Assembly: GCF_014284195.1 (NCBI RefSeq)
Contig: NZ_JACOGC010000001.1
Location: forward strand, 434,001 to 498,000
Reading direction: 5' to 3'
DNA from: Cognatundibacterium griseum
Lineage (GTDB): Bacteria > Pseudomonadota > Gammaproteobacteria > Burkholderiales > Burkholderiaceae_D
DNA: 64,000 bases
Shown: positions 1 through 9,373 of the stretch, piece after piece
How positions within the stretch are numbered: the stretch's first letter is position 1
Layout of the letters: each line of letters opens with the position of its first letter
Position numbers and translations under genes: made by a program
Notes under the pieces: model-generated
Database searches by the model: none
What the model was told of the DNA's origin: nothing
What the model saw: the letters and a program-made list of their open reading frames with translations, nothing else

Positions 1-2739
1 GGCGAACCATCGATCGTTCCTTCTCAGGATATCGTTCTGGGTCTGTACTACGCTTCCCGTGAAAAAATCAACGGCAAGGGCGAAGGTATGATGTTCCCGG
101 ATGTCTCCGAAGCGATCCGCGCCTGGGACAACAAGGAAGTCGAACTCAGCACCCGTATCACCGTGCGTATCACCGAGTACCCGAAAGATGCGGCAACCGG
201 CGAATTCACCAAGACGATCAAGCGTTACGAAACCACAGTCGGTCGTGCGATTCTGTCTGAAATCCTGCCAAAGGGCTTGCCATTCAGCGTTCTGAACCGT
301 CCGTTGAAGAAAAAAGAAATTTCCCGCCTGATCGATACTTCTTTCCGTAAGTGCGGTCTGCGTGCGACAGTGGTATTTGCCGATCAGCTGATGCAGATGG
401 GTTTCCGCCTCGCGACACGTGCCGGTATCTCGATCTGTATCGACGATATGCTGGTACCACCGCAAAAAGTGACCTTGCTGGCTGCAGCAGAGCATGAAGT
501 CAAGCAGATCGAACAGCAATACGCTTCCGGTCTGGTGACTGCGGGCGAACGCTACAACAAAGTGGTCGATATCTGGGGCAAGACCGGTGATGAAGTCGGC
601 AAGGCGATGATGGAACAGCTCAAAGTTGAACCTGTCACCAAGCGCGACGGCACCGTCGGCACGCAAGAGTCTTTCAATGCGATTTACATGATGGCTGACT
701 CCGGTGCGCGTGGTTCTGCTGCACAGATCCGTCAGCTGGCCGGTATGCGTGGTCTGATGGCGAAACCGGATGGTTCGATTATCGAAACACCGATTACCGC
801 GAACTTCCGCGAAGGTCTGAACGTTCTGCAGTACTTCATTTCCACACACGGTGCGCGTAAAGGTCTGGCCGATACGGCGCTGAAGACAGCGAACTCCGGT
901 TACCTGACACGCCGTCTGGTCGACGTGACGCAGGATCTGGTGGTGGTGGAAGACGATTGCGGTACATCGAACGGTTCTTCGATGAAGGCGATCGTTGAAG
1001 GCGGTGAAGTTAACGTACCTTTGCGCGATCTGATTCTGGGCCGTGTTTCTGCCAACGATATCGTGAATCCGGAAACACAGGAAACCCTGTACGCCGCAGG
1101 CAGCCTGCTGGATGAAGTGGCTGTAGAGCGTATCGAAGCGCTGGGCATCGACGAAGTCAAAGTCCGCACACCGCTGACCTGCGACACCCGTTATGGTCTG
1201 TGCGCGATGTGCTATGGCCGCGATCTGGGCCGCGGCAATCTGGTCAATGCCGGTGAGGCAGTCGGTGTGATTGCTGCGCAGTCCATCGGTGAACCGGGTA
1301 CACAGCTGACAATGCGTACCTTCCACATCGGTGGTGCGGCGTCCCGTGCAGCAGTGGCCTCTTCCGTGGAAGCGAAATCCAACGGTACGATCCGTTTCAC
1401 TGCGACGATGCGTTATGTCACGAACGGCAAAGGCGATCAGATCGTCATTTCCCGTTCCGGCGAAGTGCTGATCACTGACGACCACGGACGTGAGCGCGAG
1501 CGTCATAAAGTGCCTTACGGTGCGACACTGATCGTCAAAGACGGCATGGTCATCAGAGCCGGTACTGCACTGGCGACATGGGATCCGCTGACCCGTCCTA
1601 TCATTACCGAATACACCGGTACGGTGAAGTTCGAGAATGTCGAGGAAGGCGTGACCGTTGCGAAGCAGGTTGACGAAGTGACCGGTTTGTCCACGCTGGT
1701 GGCGATCGATCCTAAGCGTCGTGGCGCAGCAGGCAAGTCGGTACGTCCGCAGGTCAAGCTGCTGAATGAAAACGGCGAAGAAGTCAAAATCGCCGGTACC
1801 GAACACGCTGTGACGATCGGTTTCCAGGTTGGCGCGCTGATTACCGTGAAAGACGGTCAGCACGTGACCGTTGGTGAAGTGCTGGCGCGTATCCCGACCG
1901 AATCGCAGAAAACCCGTGATATTACCGGTGGTCTGCCGCGCGTTGCCGAACTGTTCGAAGCCCGTTCCCCGAAAGATGCCGGTATGCTGGCAGAGGTAAC
2001 CGGTACAGTGGCGTTCGGTAAGGAAACCAAAGGTAAGCAACGTCTGGAAATCACCGACATGGACGGTGAAAAGCACGAATTCCTGATTGCCAAAGACAAG
2101 CAGGTGCTGGTGCATGACGGTCAGGTGGTCAACAAGGGTGAAATGATTGTGGACGGCCCGGCCGATCCGCAAGACATCCTGCGCCTCTTGGGTATCGAAG
2201 CGCTGGCCCGCTACATCGTTGACGAAGTGCAGGACGTGTACCGCTTGCAGGGTGTGAAGATCAATGACAAGCACATTGAAGTGATCGTGCGTCAGATGCT
2301 GCGCCGTGTCGTCGTCGTCAATCCGGGTGATGCCAACTACATCACCGGTGAGCAGGTCGAACGTTCTGAACTGCTGGATGAAAACGATCGCGTGATTGCT
2401 GCTGGCGGTATTCCGGCAACTTATGAAAATATCCTGCTGGGTATTACCAAGGCATCGTTGTCGACCGACTCCTTCATCTCCGCGGCGTCGTTCCAGGAAA
2501 CCACACGGGTTCTGACAGAAGCAGCGATCATGGGCAAGAAAGACGGCCTGCGCGGTCTGAAAGAAAACGTGATTGTTGGTCGCCTGATTCCTGCCGGTAC
2601 CGGTCTGGCGTTCCACCGCGCACGCAAGATGAAAGAAACCTGGGAAGCCGATGAACGTCAGGCTTTGCTGGATGCAGAGAAAGTCACTTTTGCACCGGCT
2701 CCTGAGGTCGCAAACAACCTGACAGACAGCGACGCCTGA
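1..2739 (+). CDS. rpoC: DNA-directed RNA polymerase beta' subunit, C-terminal part (5' truncated)
   Basis: The reading frame is open from base 1, so the gene begins before the window; 912 residues are visible, roughly two thirds of a betaproteobacterial beta' subunit. The part seen includes the second zinc-binding cluster ([11 protein letters not shown], near base 1180) and the trigger-loop region with [19 protein letters not shown] (near 1280-1335), which closes over the incoming NTP in the polymerase active centre. The C terminus ends normally in an acidic tail. A strong terminator follows at once, so this is the end of the rpoB-rpoC transcription unit. Identity is certain; only the N-terminal part is missing because of the window edge. 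Confidence 0.98.
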   Translation, partial: GEPSIVPSQDIVLGLYYASREKINGKGEGMMFPDVSEAIRAWDNKEVELSTRITVRITEYPKDAATGEFTKTIKRYETTVGRAILSEILPKGLPFSVLNRPLKKKEISRLIDTSFRKCGLRATVVFADQLMQMGFRLATRAGISICIDDMLVPPQKVTLLAAAEHEVKQIEQQYASGLVTAGERYNKVVDIWGKTGDEVGKAMMEQLKVEPVTKRDGTVGTQESFNAIYMMADSGARGSAAQIRQLAGMRGLMAKPDGSIIETPITANFREGLNVLQYFISTHGARKGLADTALKTANSGYLTRRLVDVTQDLVVVEDDCGTSNGSSMKAIVEGGEVNVPLRDLILGRVSANDIVNPETQETLYAAGSLLDEVAVERIEALGIDEVKVRTPLTCDTRYGLCAMCYGRDLGRGNLVNAGEAVGVIAAQSIGEPGTQLTMRTFHIGGAASRAAVASSVEAKSNGTIRFTATMRYVTNGKGDQIVISRSGEVLITDDHGRERERHKVPYGATLIVKDGMVIRAGTALATWDPLTRPIITEYTGTVKFENVEEGVTVAKQVDEVTGLSTLVAIDPKRRGAAGKSVRPQVKLLNENGEEVKIAGTEHAVTIGFQVGALITVKDGQHVTVGEVLARIPTESQKTRDITGGLPRVAELFEARSPKDAGMLAEVTGTVAFGKETKGKQRLEITDMDGEKHEFLIAKDKQVLVHDGQVVNKGEMIVDGPADPQDILRLLGIEALARYIVDEVQDVYRLQGVKINDKHIEVIVRQMLRRVVVVNPGDANYITGEQVERSELLDENDRVIAAGGIPATYENILLGITKASLSTDSFISAASFQETTRVLTEAAIMGKKDGLRGLKENVIVGRLIPAGTGLAFHRARKMKETWEADERQALLDAEKVTFAPAPEVANNLTDSDA

Positions 2740-2757
2740 TCTGCCAGTCAGTATCAG

Positions 2758-2794
2758 AACGGCACCGCAGCAATGTCTACGGTGCCGTTTTTTT
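2758..2794 (+). terminator. Rho-independent terminator after rpoC
   Basis: Arms AACGGCACCG and CGGTGCCGTT, separated by a 12-nt loop, run into a seven-T tract. It lies 18 nt after the rpoC stop and separates the polymerase operon from birA. Confidence 0.93.
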
Positions 2795-2848
2795 ATCTGC
2801 TTTCTGAGCAACCGGGACAGCTATTTTCCGAACCATCAAACAACACAC

Positions 2849-3682
2849 ATGCAGAATGAATCAAGCACCGCTGCGGCAGCGGACAGACAGTCACGGCACC
2901 ACAGCACGCTGGCGGCCGATGCAATCCGGCAACGGCGTGATGCCTTCGGTATGCTGGCCGAAGTGGAAGTCGTTGAGACCACGGGTTCCACCAATACCGA
3001 CCTGATGAACCGGCTACCGGGTCTGGAACGCGCAGTCATGCGGATCGCGTTGCATCAGACCGCGGGCCGCGGGCGCGCTGGCCGCAGCTGGAGTTCGGTG
3101 CCGGATGGCATGCTGATGTTTTCACTGGCATGGCCGATGAAGCAGGCCAGTCACCAGTTAATGGGATTGCCGCTGGCTGTGGGGGTGATGATTGCCGAGG
3201 TGCTCAACAGCCTGGATGTGAATGTCCGCCTGAAATGGCCGAACGATGTGCTGCGCAATGGCAATAAACTGGCCGGGATTCTGATTGAAAGCGCCGCGCA
3301 GCCGGAGCAGGGCAGCTGGATTGTGGTCGGCATAGGATTGAATCTGCTGATTCCCGATACGCTGGAATCCGAGCTGGGACGCACGGTAGCGGACGCGCCC
3401 TGGCTGGCGAGAATGGACAGAAATCAGCTGGCAGCGATGCTGTTGAATGCGCTGGCGCGCGGGCTGGATCAATTTGAGCGGGAAGGATTTAGCGGCTTCC
3501 TGCAACGCTGGAACGCGCTGCATGCGTATGCCGGCCAGGCGGTGCTGATTCTGGATCAGGGTCAGGTCGTCCGGCAGGGTATCGCGCTGTGCGTTGATAC
3601 GACGGGTTGCCTGTTATTACAGACGGAACAGGGGCAGGTCAGTATACTGGCCGGGGATGTCTCATTGCGTCCGGCTGACTGA
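2849..3682 (+). CDS. birA: Biotin-[acetyl-CoA-carboxylase] ligase
   Basis: Encodes 277 residues of the BirA/LplA-type ligase that activates biotin as biotinyl-AMP and attaches it to the acetyl-CoA carboxylase carrier protein. Visible family motifs are TGSTNTDL near residue 50, the glycine-rich biotin/adenylate loop GRGRAGRSW near 75, KWPNDV near 128 and KLAGIL just after. There is no N-terminal helix-turn-helix, so this looks like a monofunctional ligase without the E. coli-type repressor domain. coaX follows with a 13-nt gap, so the two are probably cotranscribed. The start at 2849 lacks a clear Shine-Dalgarno sequence, and a slightly later start is possible. Confidence 0.93.
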   Translation: MQNESSTAAAADRQSRHHSTLAADAIRQRRDAFGMLAEVEVVETTGSTNTDLMNRLPGLERAVMRIALHQTAGRGRAGRSWSSVPDGMLMFSLAWPMKQASHQLMGLPLAVGVMIAEVLNSLDVNVRLKWPNDVLRNGNKLAGILIESAAQPEQGSWIVVGIGLNLLIPDTLESELGRTVADAPWLARMDRNQLAAMLLNALARGLDQFEREGFSGFLQRWNALHAYAGQAVLILDQGQVVRQGIALCVDTTGCLLLQTEQGQVSILAGDVSLRPAD

Positions 3683-3695
3683 ACACGGAAAAACT

Positions 3696-4529
3696 ATGCA
3701 ACACACCAGCACACCGACAACCGCACACAGCACCGGGCCCAGTCATGCGCAGCAGGCCGGTACGCTGTTGCTGATTGATGCCGGAAATACCCGCATCAAA
3801 TGGGCGATGGCAGACCGCAGCATGCAGCCTGAAACCGGCATGACCTGGCGCCGCATGGACTCTGTCCCGCATCCGGAGCTGCCTGCGCTGGAAACAGACT
3901 GGCAGGCAGATGCGGTGCAGGATATCTGGATTTCCAACGTCGCAGGTCCGGCTGTCCGCGCCCGGCTGGAACAGTTGTGCGCCAGGGTTTTTCCGCAAGC
4001 CAGCTGTCACTGGCTGACTTCGCAGGCGGAACTTGCCGGCCTGCGCAACGCTTACCGGCAGCCAGCCCAACTAGGGGTGGACCGTTTTGTTTCCGCTATT
4101 GGCGCGCATGCGCTCTTTCCTCAGCAGGATCTGATCGTCGCCACCTGCGGCACCGCTACCACGGTCGATGCTGTGAGTGCCGCCGGTACGTTCAGTGGCG
4201 GCATGATCCTGCCCGGCCTGCAACTGATGGCCGGCTCGCTGGCCAGAAACACGGCGCAACTGCCGCAAGTCGCCGGACATACCGGCATGGCGCAGATATT
4301 TGCAGACAATACCGATGAAGCGATTGTCAGCGGTTGCATCCATGCCCAGACCGGCGCGATTACCCTGGCCTGTGAGTCGTGGACGCGGCAGACGGGAAAG
4401 CCGGTGTTGTGCCTGATTTCCGGCGGTGCAGCGCCCTATCTGGTCCCGCATCTGACAGTGAGGCATCAACATATTCCGAATCTGGTCTTGACGGGCTTGC
4501 TGGTCGTGGCACAATCCAGACCGGACTGA
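3696..4529 (+). CDS. coaX: Type III pantothenate kinase
   Basis: Encodes 277 residues. CoaX phosphorylates pantothenate in the first step of coenzyme A synthesis and is unrelated to E. coli CoaA. Signs of the ASKHA fold are LLIDAGNTRIKW (phosphate loop, about residues 24-35), LGVDRF, the ATCGTATTVDAV segment with the catalytic-site glycines and threonines, GGMILPG and a late ISGGAAPYL. I chose the ATG at 3696, 13 nt after the birA stop; the frame is open farther upstream inside birA, but that part has no family resemblance. The birA-coaX order is common in betaproteobacteria. Confidence 0.93.
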   Translation: MQHTSTPTTAHSTGPSHAQQAGTLLLIDAGNTRIKWAMADRSMQPETGMTWRRMDSVPHPELPALETDWQADAVQDIWISNVAGPAVRARLEQLCARVFPQASCHWLTSQAELAGLRNAYRQPAQLGVDRFVSAIGAHALFPQQDLIVATCGTATTVDAVSAAGTFSGGMILPGLQLMAGSLARNTAQLPQVAGHTGMAQIFADNTDEAIVSGCIHAQTGAITLACESWTRQTGKPVLCLISGGAAPYLVPHLTVRHQHIPNLVLTGLLVVAQSRPD

Positions 4530-4548
4530 TTTCTTATCTGACTTGATC

Positions 4549-5229
4549 ATGCTGCGATTTTTCTTCTGGAGTCTGCTGGTGTTGAATGCCTTGCTGCTCG
4601 CATTGAATGTGGGCTGGCTGGGTAACTGGTCGCTGGAATCCCATGAGCCGGAACGTCTGAAAATGCAGCATCACGCAGATCAGCTGTTGCAGATTTCCGC
4701 CAGCGCTGCGCAGTCCAGAGTCGAACCGGTTCCGGAAGTCAAAGCAGAAATTACCGCCTGTCTGGAAATCGGAAATTTCCTGCAGAACGACGCGCCCAAG
4801 ATCGAGGAAAAACTCAAAACACTCGCGCTCGGCGATCGCCAGTCGCGTTTGAATGTGAATGAATCTGCCAGCCACATGGTGTTTATCCCTTCGCAGGGAA
4901 GTAAAGACGGTGCCGATAAAAAGGTGAGCGAGCTGCGCCGCATTGGTGTGACCGATTTTTTCGTGATTCAGGAACAGGGACCTTTGCACTGGGGCATTTC
5001 ACTCGGGGTATTCAAAACCGAAGAAGCAGCGAAACAGCATCTCGCCAATCTGAATAACAAAGGCGTGCGTACAGCGCGCATCATGCCGCGAACCGTGACC
5101 ACCAGCAAATTCGCCTACCAGCTACGCGCACTGAGCGCCGACGAAAAGGCCAAATTTGATCTGATCAAAGCCGGCTTTCCGGCGCAGGAAGTCAGAAATT
5201 GTCAGAACACGGCATACAGCAAAAGCTAG
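4549..5229 (+). CDS. SPOR domain-containing membrane protein
   Basis: Encodes 226 residues. Residues about 4-24 form one hydrophobic segment (FFFWSLLVLNALLLALNVGWL), giving a single-pass inner-membrane anchor with a periplasmic body. The region near 105-175 (HMVFIPSQG, then LHWGISLGVFKTEEAAKQHL and KGVRTARI) has the pattern of a SPOR domain, which binds denuded peptidoglycan at division sites. An in-frame TTG lies six bases upstream, but the ATG at 4549 is preferred. It sits 19 nt after coaX and is probably the last gene of that operon. The exact role is unknown. Confidence 0.82.
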   Translation: MLRFFFWSLLVLNALLLALNVGWLGNWSLESHEPERLKMQHHADQLLQISASAAQSRVEPVPEVKAEITACLEIGNFLQNDAPKIEEKLKTLALGDRQSRLNVNESASHMVFIPSQGSKDGADKKVSELRRIGVTDFFVIQEQGPLHWGISLGVFKTEEAAKQHLANLNNKGVRTARIMPRTVTTSKFAYQLRALSADEKAKFDLIKAGFPAQEVRNCQNTAYSKS

Positions 5230-5315
5230 GCTGCGTATCTCCCCTTAAAAAAACCGCATGGATATTGGGCTTCGGAGTAGCCTTGGTTTATCGTTTTCCA
5301 AGATTAATTTGAAAT

Positions 5316-5338
5316 AAATTCTCATTGAGTGAGAATTT
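5316..5338. promoter_or_regulatory. Palindromic operator candidate upstream of the IclR gene
   Basis: Perfect 9-bp arms AAATTCTCA and TGAGAATTT are separated by TTGAG. The repeat lies just upstream of a sigma70-like promoter and about 60 nt before the IclR start, so it is a reasonable binding site for that regulator. The stem is AT-rich, which makes a transcription terminator unlikely. Confidence 0.55.
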
Positions 5339-5342
5339 TTGC

Positions 5343-5370
5343 TTGAGATTTCATTCCGGAGTGCTAGCAT
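5343..5370 (+). promoter_or_regulatory. Sigma70-like promoter for iclR-hutG-hutF
   Basis: TTGAGA (5343-5348), a 16-nt spacer and TAGCAT (5365-5370). A GAAAGG ribosome-binding site follows at 5385-5390, before the ATG at 5396. This is a pattern match only. Confidence 0.5.
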
Positions 5371-5395
5371 CGGCAACATTCAGTGAAAGGTTCCG

Positions 5396-6151
5396 ATGAC
5401 GACCGACAGCGCCAGATTAAATGCCACCAGCGAACGGGTTTTGCAGCTGCTGGCCTGCATTGCCCGTCAGGGACAGGCCATGTCGGCGCGGGAGCTGGCG
5501 CAGCAGACCGCATTGCCGGTCAGCACCGTTTACCGCCATCTGCAGGCCTTAAAAAAATGGGGCTGGGTACAGGAACATGCGCACAGCGGCTTGTATGAGC
5601 CGGGACCACTGGCTGTTCAGCTCGCGCATGGTTTCGATCAGCATTCCTGGCTGATGCAGGCTGCGCGCAGCGAGATTGAGCAACTGACCAGCCGCTCCGG
5701 CGAAAGCGTTGGCTTGCTGTGTTATCTGCACGGGCAGGTAATTTGTCTGGATATGCAGGACAGTCAGCAGGCGCTGCGTTGCTCGTTTGCCAAAGGGCGT
5801 GCCAACTCTGTCGTGCGCGGCGCTTCTGCCAAAGCCCTGCTGGCATTTTTACCTGCGCCGCTACAGCGGCAGATACTGGAGCAGAATTTTCCCGATGCAA
5901 ACGCCTTCGCCGAACGTGCGACACTCGAACAGGAACTGCAGCACATCCGTCAACAACGCTATGCCGTCAGCGAGAATGAAGTCGATCTCGGTGTCTGGGG
6001 TGTGAGCGCACCGGTTTTCTCCGGCAAGGAGCAAGCTATTGCCACCTTGTCGCTGATGGCGCCGGTACAACGCAGCGCATTGCGCCAGACAGATTTCATC
6101 AGCATGACCCGCGCCGCTGCAGACCGCATTGGCCTTGCCTTACAACTCTGA
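5396..6151 (+). CDS. IclR-family transcriptional regulator, probably of histidine degradation
   Basis: Encodes 251 residues. The N-terminal winged helix-turn-helix (about residues 10-65, RVLQLLACIARQGQAMSARELAQ then LPVSTVYRHLQAL) and the C-terminal IclR effector domain (GESVGLLCYLHGQ, RCSFAKGRA, GVWGVSAPVF) are both recognisable and complete. hutG begins 19 nt after the stop on the same strand and hutF overlaps hutG, so the regulator probably leads a three-gene operon and controls it together with itself. Many proteobacteria use a GntR-type HutC for these genes, so an IclR regulator here is a variation. The effector is unknown; an intermediate of histidine breakdown is the natural guess. Confidence 0.85.
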   Translation: MTTDSARLNATSERVLQLLACIARQGQAMSARELAQQTALPVSTVYRHLQALKKWGWVQEHAHSGLYEPGPLAVQLAHGFDQHSWLMQAARSEIEQLTSRSGESVGLLCYLHGQVICLDMQDSQQALRCSFAKGRANSVVRGASAKALLAFLPAPLQRQILEQNFPDANAFAERATLEQELQHIRQQRYAVSENEVDLGVWGVSAPVFSGKEQAIATLSLMAPVQRSALRQTDFISMTRAAADRIGLALQL

Positions 6152-6170
6152 GACAGAACAGGAGCACCGC

Positions 6171-7004
6171 ATGACTTCCGTATTCCATTTCCAGGCGGGC
6201 AGCGCCCCGCTGCTGATTTCGATGCCGCACGTGGGAACGACGATTGCGCCCGAAGTGGCGGCGCAGATGCTGTCGGTAGCCGCAGAAAAAGCCGACACCG
6301 ACTGGCATTTGCCGGTGCTCTACAACATGGCGCAGGCGCTTGGCGCTTCAACGATTGCAGCGGAATATTCGCGCTATGTCATTGATCTCAACCGTGCGCC
6401 GGATAATGCCAACCTGTATCCGGGGCAGGATACGACGGGTTTGTGTCCGGTCGATACCTTCAGCAAACAGCCTTTATATGCACCAGATCGCCTGCCTTCT
6501 GAGGCTGAGGTGCAACGTCGCATAGCGACCTACTGGCAGCCTTATCATCAGCAATTGCAGGCTGAGCTGGAGCGTTTGCTGAGCATGCACGGCCATGTCG
6601 TGCTGTGGGATGCGCATTCGATCGCTTCGGTGGTGCCACGGTTTTTTGAAGGCAGATTGCCGGACCTGAATTTTGGCACTGCTGATCAGCATTCCTGCGC
6701 TCCCGGCCTGCAGAATACGCTCGCAGCCTGTTTGCAACATTCAGCGGTTGCGCAGAGATACAGCCATGTATTCAATGGCCGTTTTAAAGGCGGCTACATC
6801 ACGCGTCATTACGGCCAGCCTGCACGCCATATCCATGCCATCCAGCTCGAAATGAGCCAGTGCATTTATATGAATGAAACAGCGCCGTACGCATATCGCC
6901 CGGATCTGGCTGCGCAGGTGCAGCCGTTGCTCAAGGAATTGCTGCAAAGCTGTCTGGACTGGCAGCATGCCACAGCCAGCAAAGCGACGGGAGCTTCAGC
7001 ATGA
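6171..7004 (+). CDS. hutG: N-formylglutamate deformylase
   Basis: Encodes 277 residues of the N-formylglutamate amidohydrolase family, which hydrolyses N-formyl-L-glutamate to glutamate and formate, the last step of the five-step histidine pathway. Seen are PLLISMPHVGTTI near the N terminus, DTDWHLPVLY, the VIDLNRAPD segment and VVLWDAHSIASVVPRFFEGRLPDLNFGT with the histidines expected for metal binding. The start is the ATG at 6171, behind the purine-rich AGGAGC; the upstream in-frame TTG inside iclR is less likely. Its stop overlaps the hutF start by 4 nt (ATGA), a sign of translational coupling. Confidence 0.93.
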   Translation: MTSVFHFQAGSAPLLISMPHVGTTIAPEVAAQMLSVAAEKADTDWHLPVLYNMAQALGASTIAAEYSRYVIDLNRAPDNANLYPGQDTTGLCPVDTFSKQPLYAPDRLPSEAEVQRRIATYWQPYHQQLQAELERLLSMHGHVVLWDAHSIASVVPRFFEGRLPDLNFGTADQHSCAPGLQNTLAACLQHSAVAQRYSHVFNGRFKGGYITRHYGQPARHIHAIQLEMSQCIYMNETAPYAYRPDLAAQVQPLLKELLQSCLDWQHATASKATGASA

Positions 7005-8383
7005 ATCTGCACCAGCATTCAGATCAGCGCGTATTTGCGCAGCACGCCTATTTGCCGCAAGGCTGGACTCAAAATGTGCGGCTGCACTGGAACGCTGCCG
7101 GCGACCTGAGCCACATTGAGGAAAATGCCGTGTTGCTGCCCGGTGAGCCACAGGCAGCGCTGCTGTTGCCGGGCATGACGAATCTGCACTCTCATGCCTT
7201 TCAGCGCGCCATGGCAGGTATGACGGAGAGCGCCGGAAACAGTCAGGACAGCTTCTGGACCTGGCGCGACCTGATGTACCGCTATGCCTTGCACATCACA
7301 CCGGCGCAGATACAGGCGATTGCCGCGCAGCTGTATGCAGAATGTCTGCGCCACGGTTATACGGGCGTCTGTGAATTTCATTATCTGCACCGCGATCCGG
7401 CGGGTGCCATGTATGCCAGTCCGGCGGAAATGGCGCAGCGGGTGATTGCGGCAGCCAGCCAGACCGGTATCGGTATGACGATGCTGCCGGTGTTGTACAG
7501 CTACGCCGATTTCAATGAAAAGCCGCTGCGCGACGATCAGCGTCGCTTTGCTAGCGGCGTTGATGACATTCTGCTGCTGGTGCAAGAACTGGAAACAATG
7601 CGCAGCCGTCAGCTTGAAGTCGGCGCCGCACCGCATTCCCTGCGCGCTGCCAGCCTGACGCAGATCCGCGATCTGGTACAGGCGTTGCCGGCTGGCCGGC
7701 CATTGCATATGCATATCGCTGAGCAGATAAAGGAAGTCGATGCCTGCATCGCGGCACATGGCCGGCGTCCGGTTGAGTTGCTGCTCGACAGCGGTCTGGT
7801 TGATCAGCGCTGGTGTCTGGTGCATGCGACCCACATGACGCCACAGGAAGTCAGAGACGTGGCTGCCAGCAGCGCCGTTGCCGGCATCTGCACCACCACC
7901 GAGGGCAATCTGGGCGACGGATTTTTCGATTTGCCAGACTATCTGGCAGCCGGTGGCCGCTTTGGCATTGGCAGCGACAGCCATGCGTCGCACAGTCCGG
8001 TTGAAGAATTACGCTGGCTGGAATACGGTCAGCGCCTGCGTCTGCAGGGGCGAAACATTGCCACCTCCGCGCAGCAGAAGCAGGTTGGCGATTTCCTGTG
8101 GCAGGCGGCGCTGCAGGGTGGTGCGCAGGCCAGCGGACGGGCTGTCGGCCAGCTGGCAACAGGCTATCGTGCTGACTTCGTGATTCTCGATGATGCCCAT
8201 CCTAATCTCGCCGGACTGCCGGTGCAGCACGTATTGAACAGCTGGATTTTCGCGGGCAACGACAATCTGGTGCGCGATGTGTATGTCGGCGGACAGCAAG
8301 TGGTCAGCAATGGCCGCCATCTGGCGCAAACTGAGATTCAGCAGGCATATGCTGACTGCATGCGCAGTTTGCGGGCCCTGTAA
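7001..8383 (+). CDS. hutF: Formimidoylglutamate deiminase
   Basis: Encodes 460 residues of the amidohydrolase superfamily. HutF converts N-formimino-L-glutamate to N-formyl-L-glutamate and ammonia, feeding HutG. The metal-binding set is visible: TNLHSHAFQRAMAG near residue 64, the later HMHIAEQ, HATHM and GIGSDSHAS segments. With HutG this defines the Pseudomonas-type five-step route rather than the four-step HutG-formiminoglutamase route. hutH, hutU and hutI are not in the window and must lie elsewhere for the pathway to work. Confidence 0.94.
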   Translation: MNLHQHSDQRVFAQHAYLPQGWTQNVRLHWNAAGDLSHIEENAVLLPGEPQAALLLPGMTNLHSHAFQRAMAGMTESAGNSQDSFWTWRDLMYRYALHITPAQIQAIAAQLYAECLRHGYTGVCEFHYLHRDPAGAMYASPAEMAQRVIAAASQTGIGMTMLPVLYSYADFNEKPLRDDQRRFASGVDDILLLVQELETMRSRQLEVGAAPHSLRAASLTQIRDLVQALPAGRPLHMHIAEQIKEVDACIAAHGRRPVELLLDSGLVDQRWCLVHATHMTPQEVRDVAASSAVAGICTTTEGNLGDGFFDLPDYLAAGGRFGIGSDSHASHSPVEELRWLEYGQRLRLQGRNIATSAQQKQVGDFLWQAALQGGAQASGRAVGQLATGYRADFVILDDAHPNLAGLPVQHVLNSWIFAGNDNLVRDVYVGGQQVVSNGRHLAQTEIQQAYADCMRSLRAL

Positions 8384-8412
8384 CGGGCCGGTGCGATTCG
8401 GCTATGCCGGCT

Positions 8413-8919
8413 TTACTTTATTCTGCGCATTTGCATACGCCAGTTGGTCTCCCAGTTTGCACCGCCGTCATCGGACATTGCCTGTTCCCATTTTGCTGAA
8501 TCGGCGGTGATGTCTGACCAGGTGTAGCGCACGCGTACCGGCTTGCCGTCCAGCATGTCGTCGCCTTCAAAGATCCCTGTACCCTGATGAAAGCGGCCGA
8601 CGACCGGCGGCGTCAGTATGCCTGCGCCGTCCAGCCCGCCGCTTTGATTATCCAGCCAGTAAATACTCCAGCATGCAGTGACTGGATTGAATATACGCAG
8701 CGACATCCCGACAAATCCGGGACGCCAGTCTGGTGCTGAAAAATCGTCGTAATTACCAATTCCGCCGGGCAGCTGGCATACGGTTTGTGTGGCTGAAAAA
8801 TGTTCCCATTCAGTAGCGCTTTGCAAGCGCCGGGTCAGACGTTGATTCTCGATGTGCCAGTGGCCGATAAAAAAATCGAAAGCCTGTTGCGCTGGTTGAA
8901 TGTTGTCTGAGTGATTCAT
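8413..8919 (-). CDS. DUF1579-like, probably lipocalin-fold protein
   Basis: Encodes 168 residues without signal peptide or membrane segment. It is rich in alternating aromatic and polar residues (FFIGHWHIENQRL, WSIYWLDNQSGG, GIFEGDDMLDGKPVRVRYTW, WEQAMSDDGGANWETNW), a pattern I associate with small beta-barrel proteins annotated as DUF1579 or lipocalin-like. It lies 10 nt after the NIPSNAP gene and is probably in the same operon, opposite an Lrp regulator gene. Function unknown; the family link is from memory of sequence pattern only. Confidence 0.7.
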   Translation of the reverse strand: MNHSDNIQPAQQAFDFFIGHWHIENQRLTRRLQSATEWEHFSATQTVCQLPGGIGNYDDFSAPDWRPGFVGMSLRIFNPVTACWSIYWLDNQSGGLDGAGILTPPVVGRFHQGTGIFEGDDMLDGKPVRVRYTWSDITADSAKWEQAMSDDGGANWETNWRMQMRRIK

Positions 8920-8929
8920 TGTTCATCCT

Positions 8930-9244
8930 TTAGTTTTGAAATGACTGACGTGCAATCGCGACGTTCTGGTAGCTGACGATGAGTGCGACGATGGCGTTGC
9001 GCGGACCATTCCGCCAGGCTTCGCTTTCATAAAACTGCGCCTGACTGCGCTGCAAATGACCGACATCGCGGTACGCCCGGATCAGACAATACGCATCGTC
9101 CTGTTGCAGGCTGGGGCCGTAAAAAACCACTTCCATTCCGGCTGCCTGCAACAGCGGGAGTGCGGCTTCCTCCATCAGTTGATGAAAGCGTGCGGTGCTT
9201 GCGGGCAGTAATTGATAGTTCCGGATTTCCAGTAATTGATTCAT
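8930..9244 (-). CDS. NIPSNAP-family protein
   Basis: Encodes 104 residues. The start LLEIRNYQLLP, the middle VVFYGPSLQQDDAYCLIRAYRD and the end FYESEAWRNGPRNAIVALIVSYQNV fit the dimeric alpha-beta barrel fold of NIPSNAP proteins, which have no agreed enzymatic role in bacteria. It is the first gene of a two-gene minus-strand unit and is transcribed away from an Lrp/AsnC gene, with about 130 nt between the preferred starts. That regulator is the obvious candidate for controlling the pair. Confidence 0.8.
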   Translation of the reverse strand: MNQLLEIRNYQLLPASTARFHQLMEEAALPLLQAAGMEVVFYGPSLQQDDAYCLIRAYRDVGHLQRSQAQFYESEAWRNGPRNAIVALIVSYQNVAIARQSFQN

Positions 9245-9256
9245 CTTTTTCCTCGG

Positions 9257-9285
9257 TTGATCAGGGAGAAACCGATGGCTATGTT
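9257..9285 (+). promoter_or_regulatory. Sigma70-like promoter of the Lrp gene
   Basis: TTGATC (9257-9262), a 17-nt spacer and TATGTT (9280-9285). If used, transcription starts near 9292. That excludes the ATG at 9275 as the start of the Lrp gene and supports the TTG at 9374. Confidence 0.4.
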
Positions 9286-9373
9286 AAAGTTTATGCACGT
9301 ACAGGCACAGACAGAAACGAAAGTCTTCACAGGCTGTCAGGCACAGATTAAACAGATTTTTTGGGGGCAGACT

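Noticed and set aside
5316-5338. Terminator of the birA-coaX-SPOR operon
   Set aside because: The hairpin is AT-rich with only four G:C pairs and overlaps the promoter region of the next gene; an operator is more likely.
9275-9373. N-terminal extension of the first Lrp protein
   Set aside because: The extra residues have no counterpart in the second Lrp protein and overlap a promoter-like element, though an ATG behind AGGGAGA is present.
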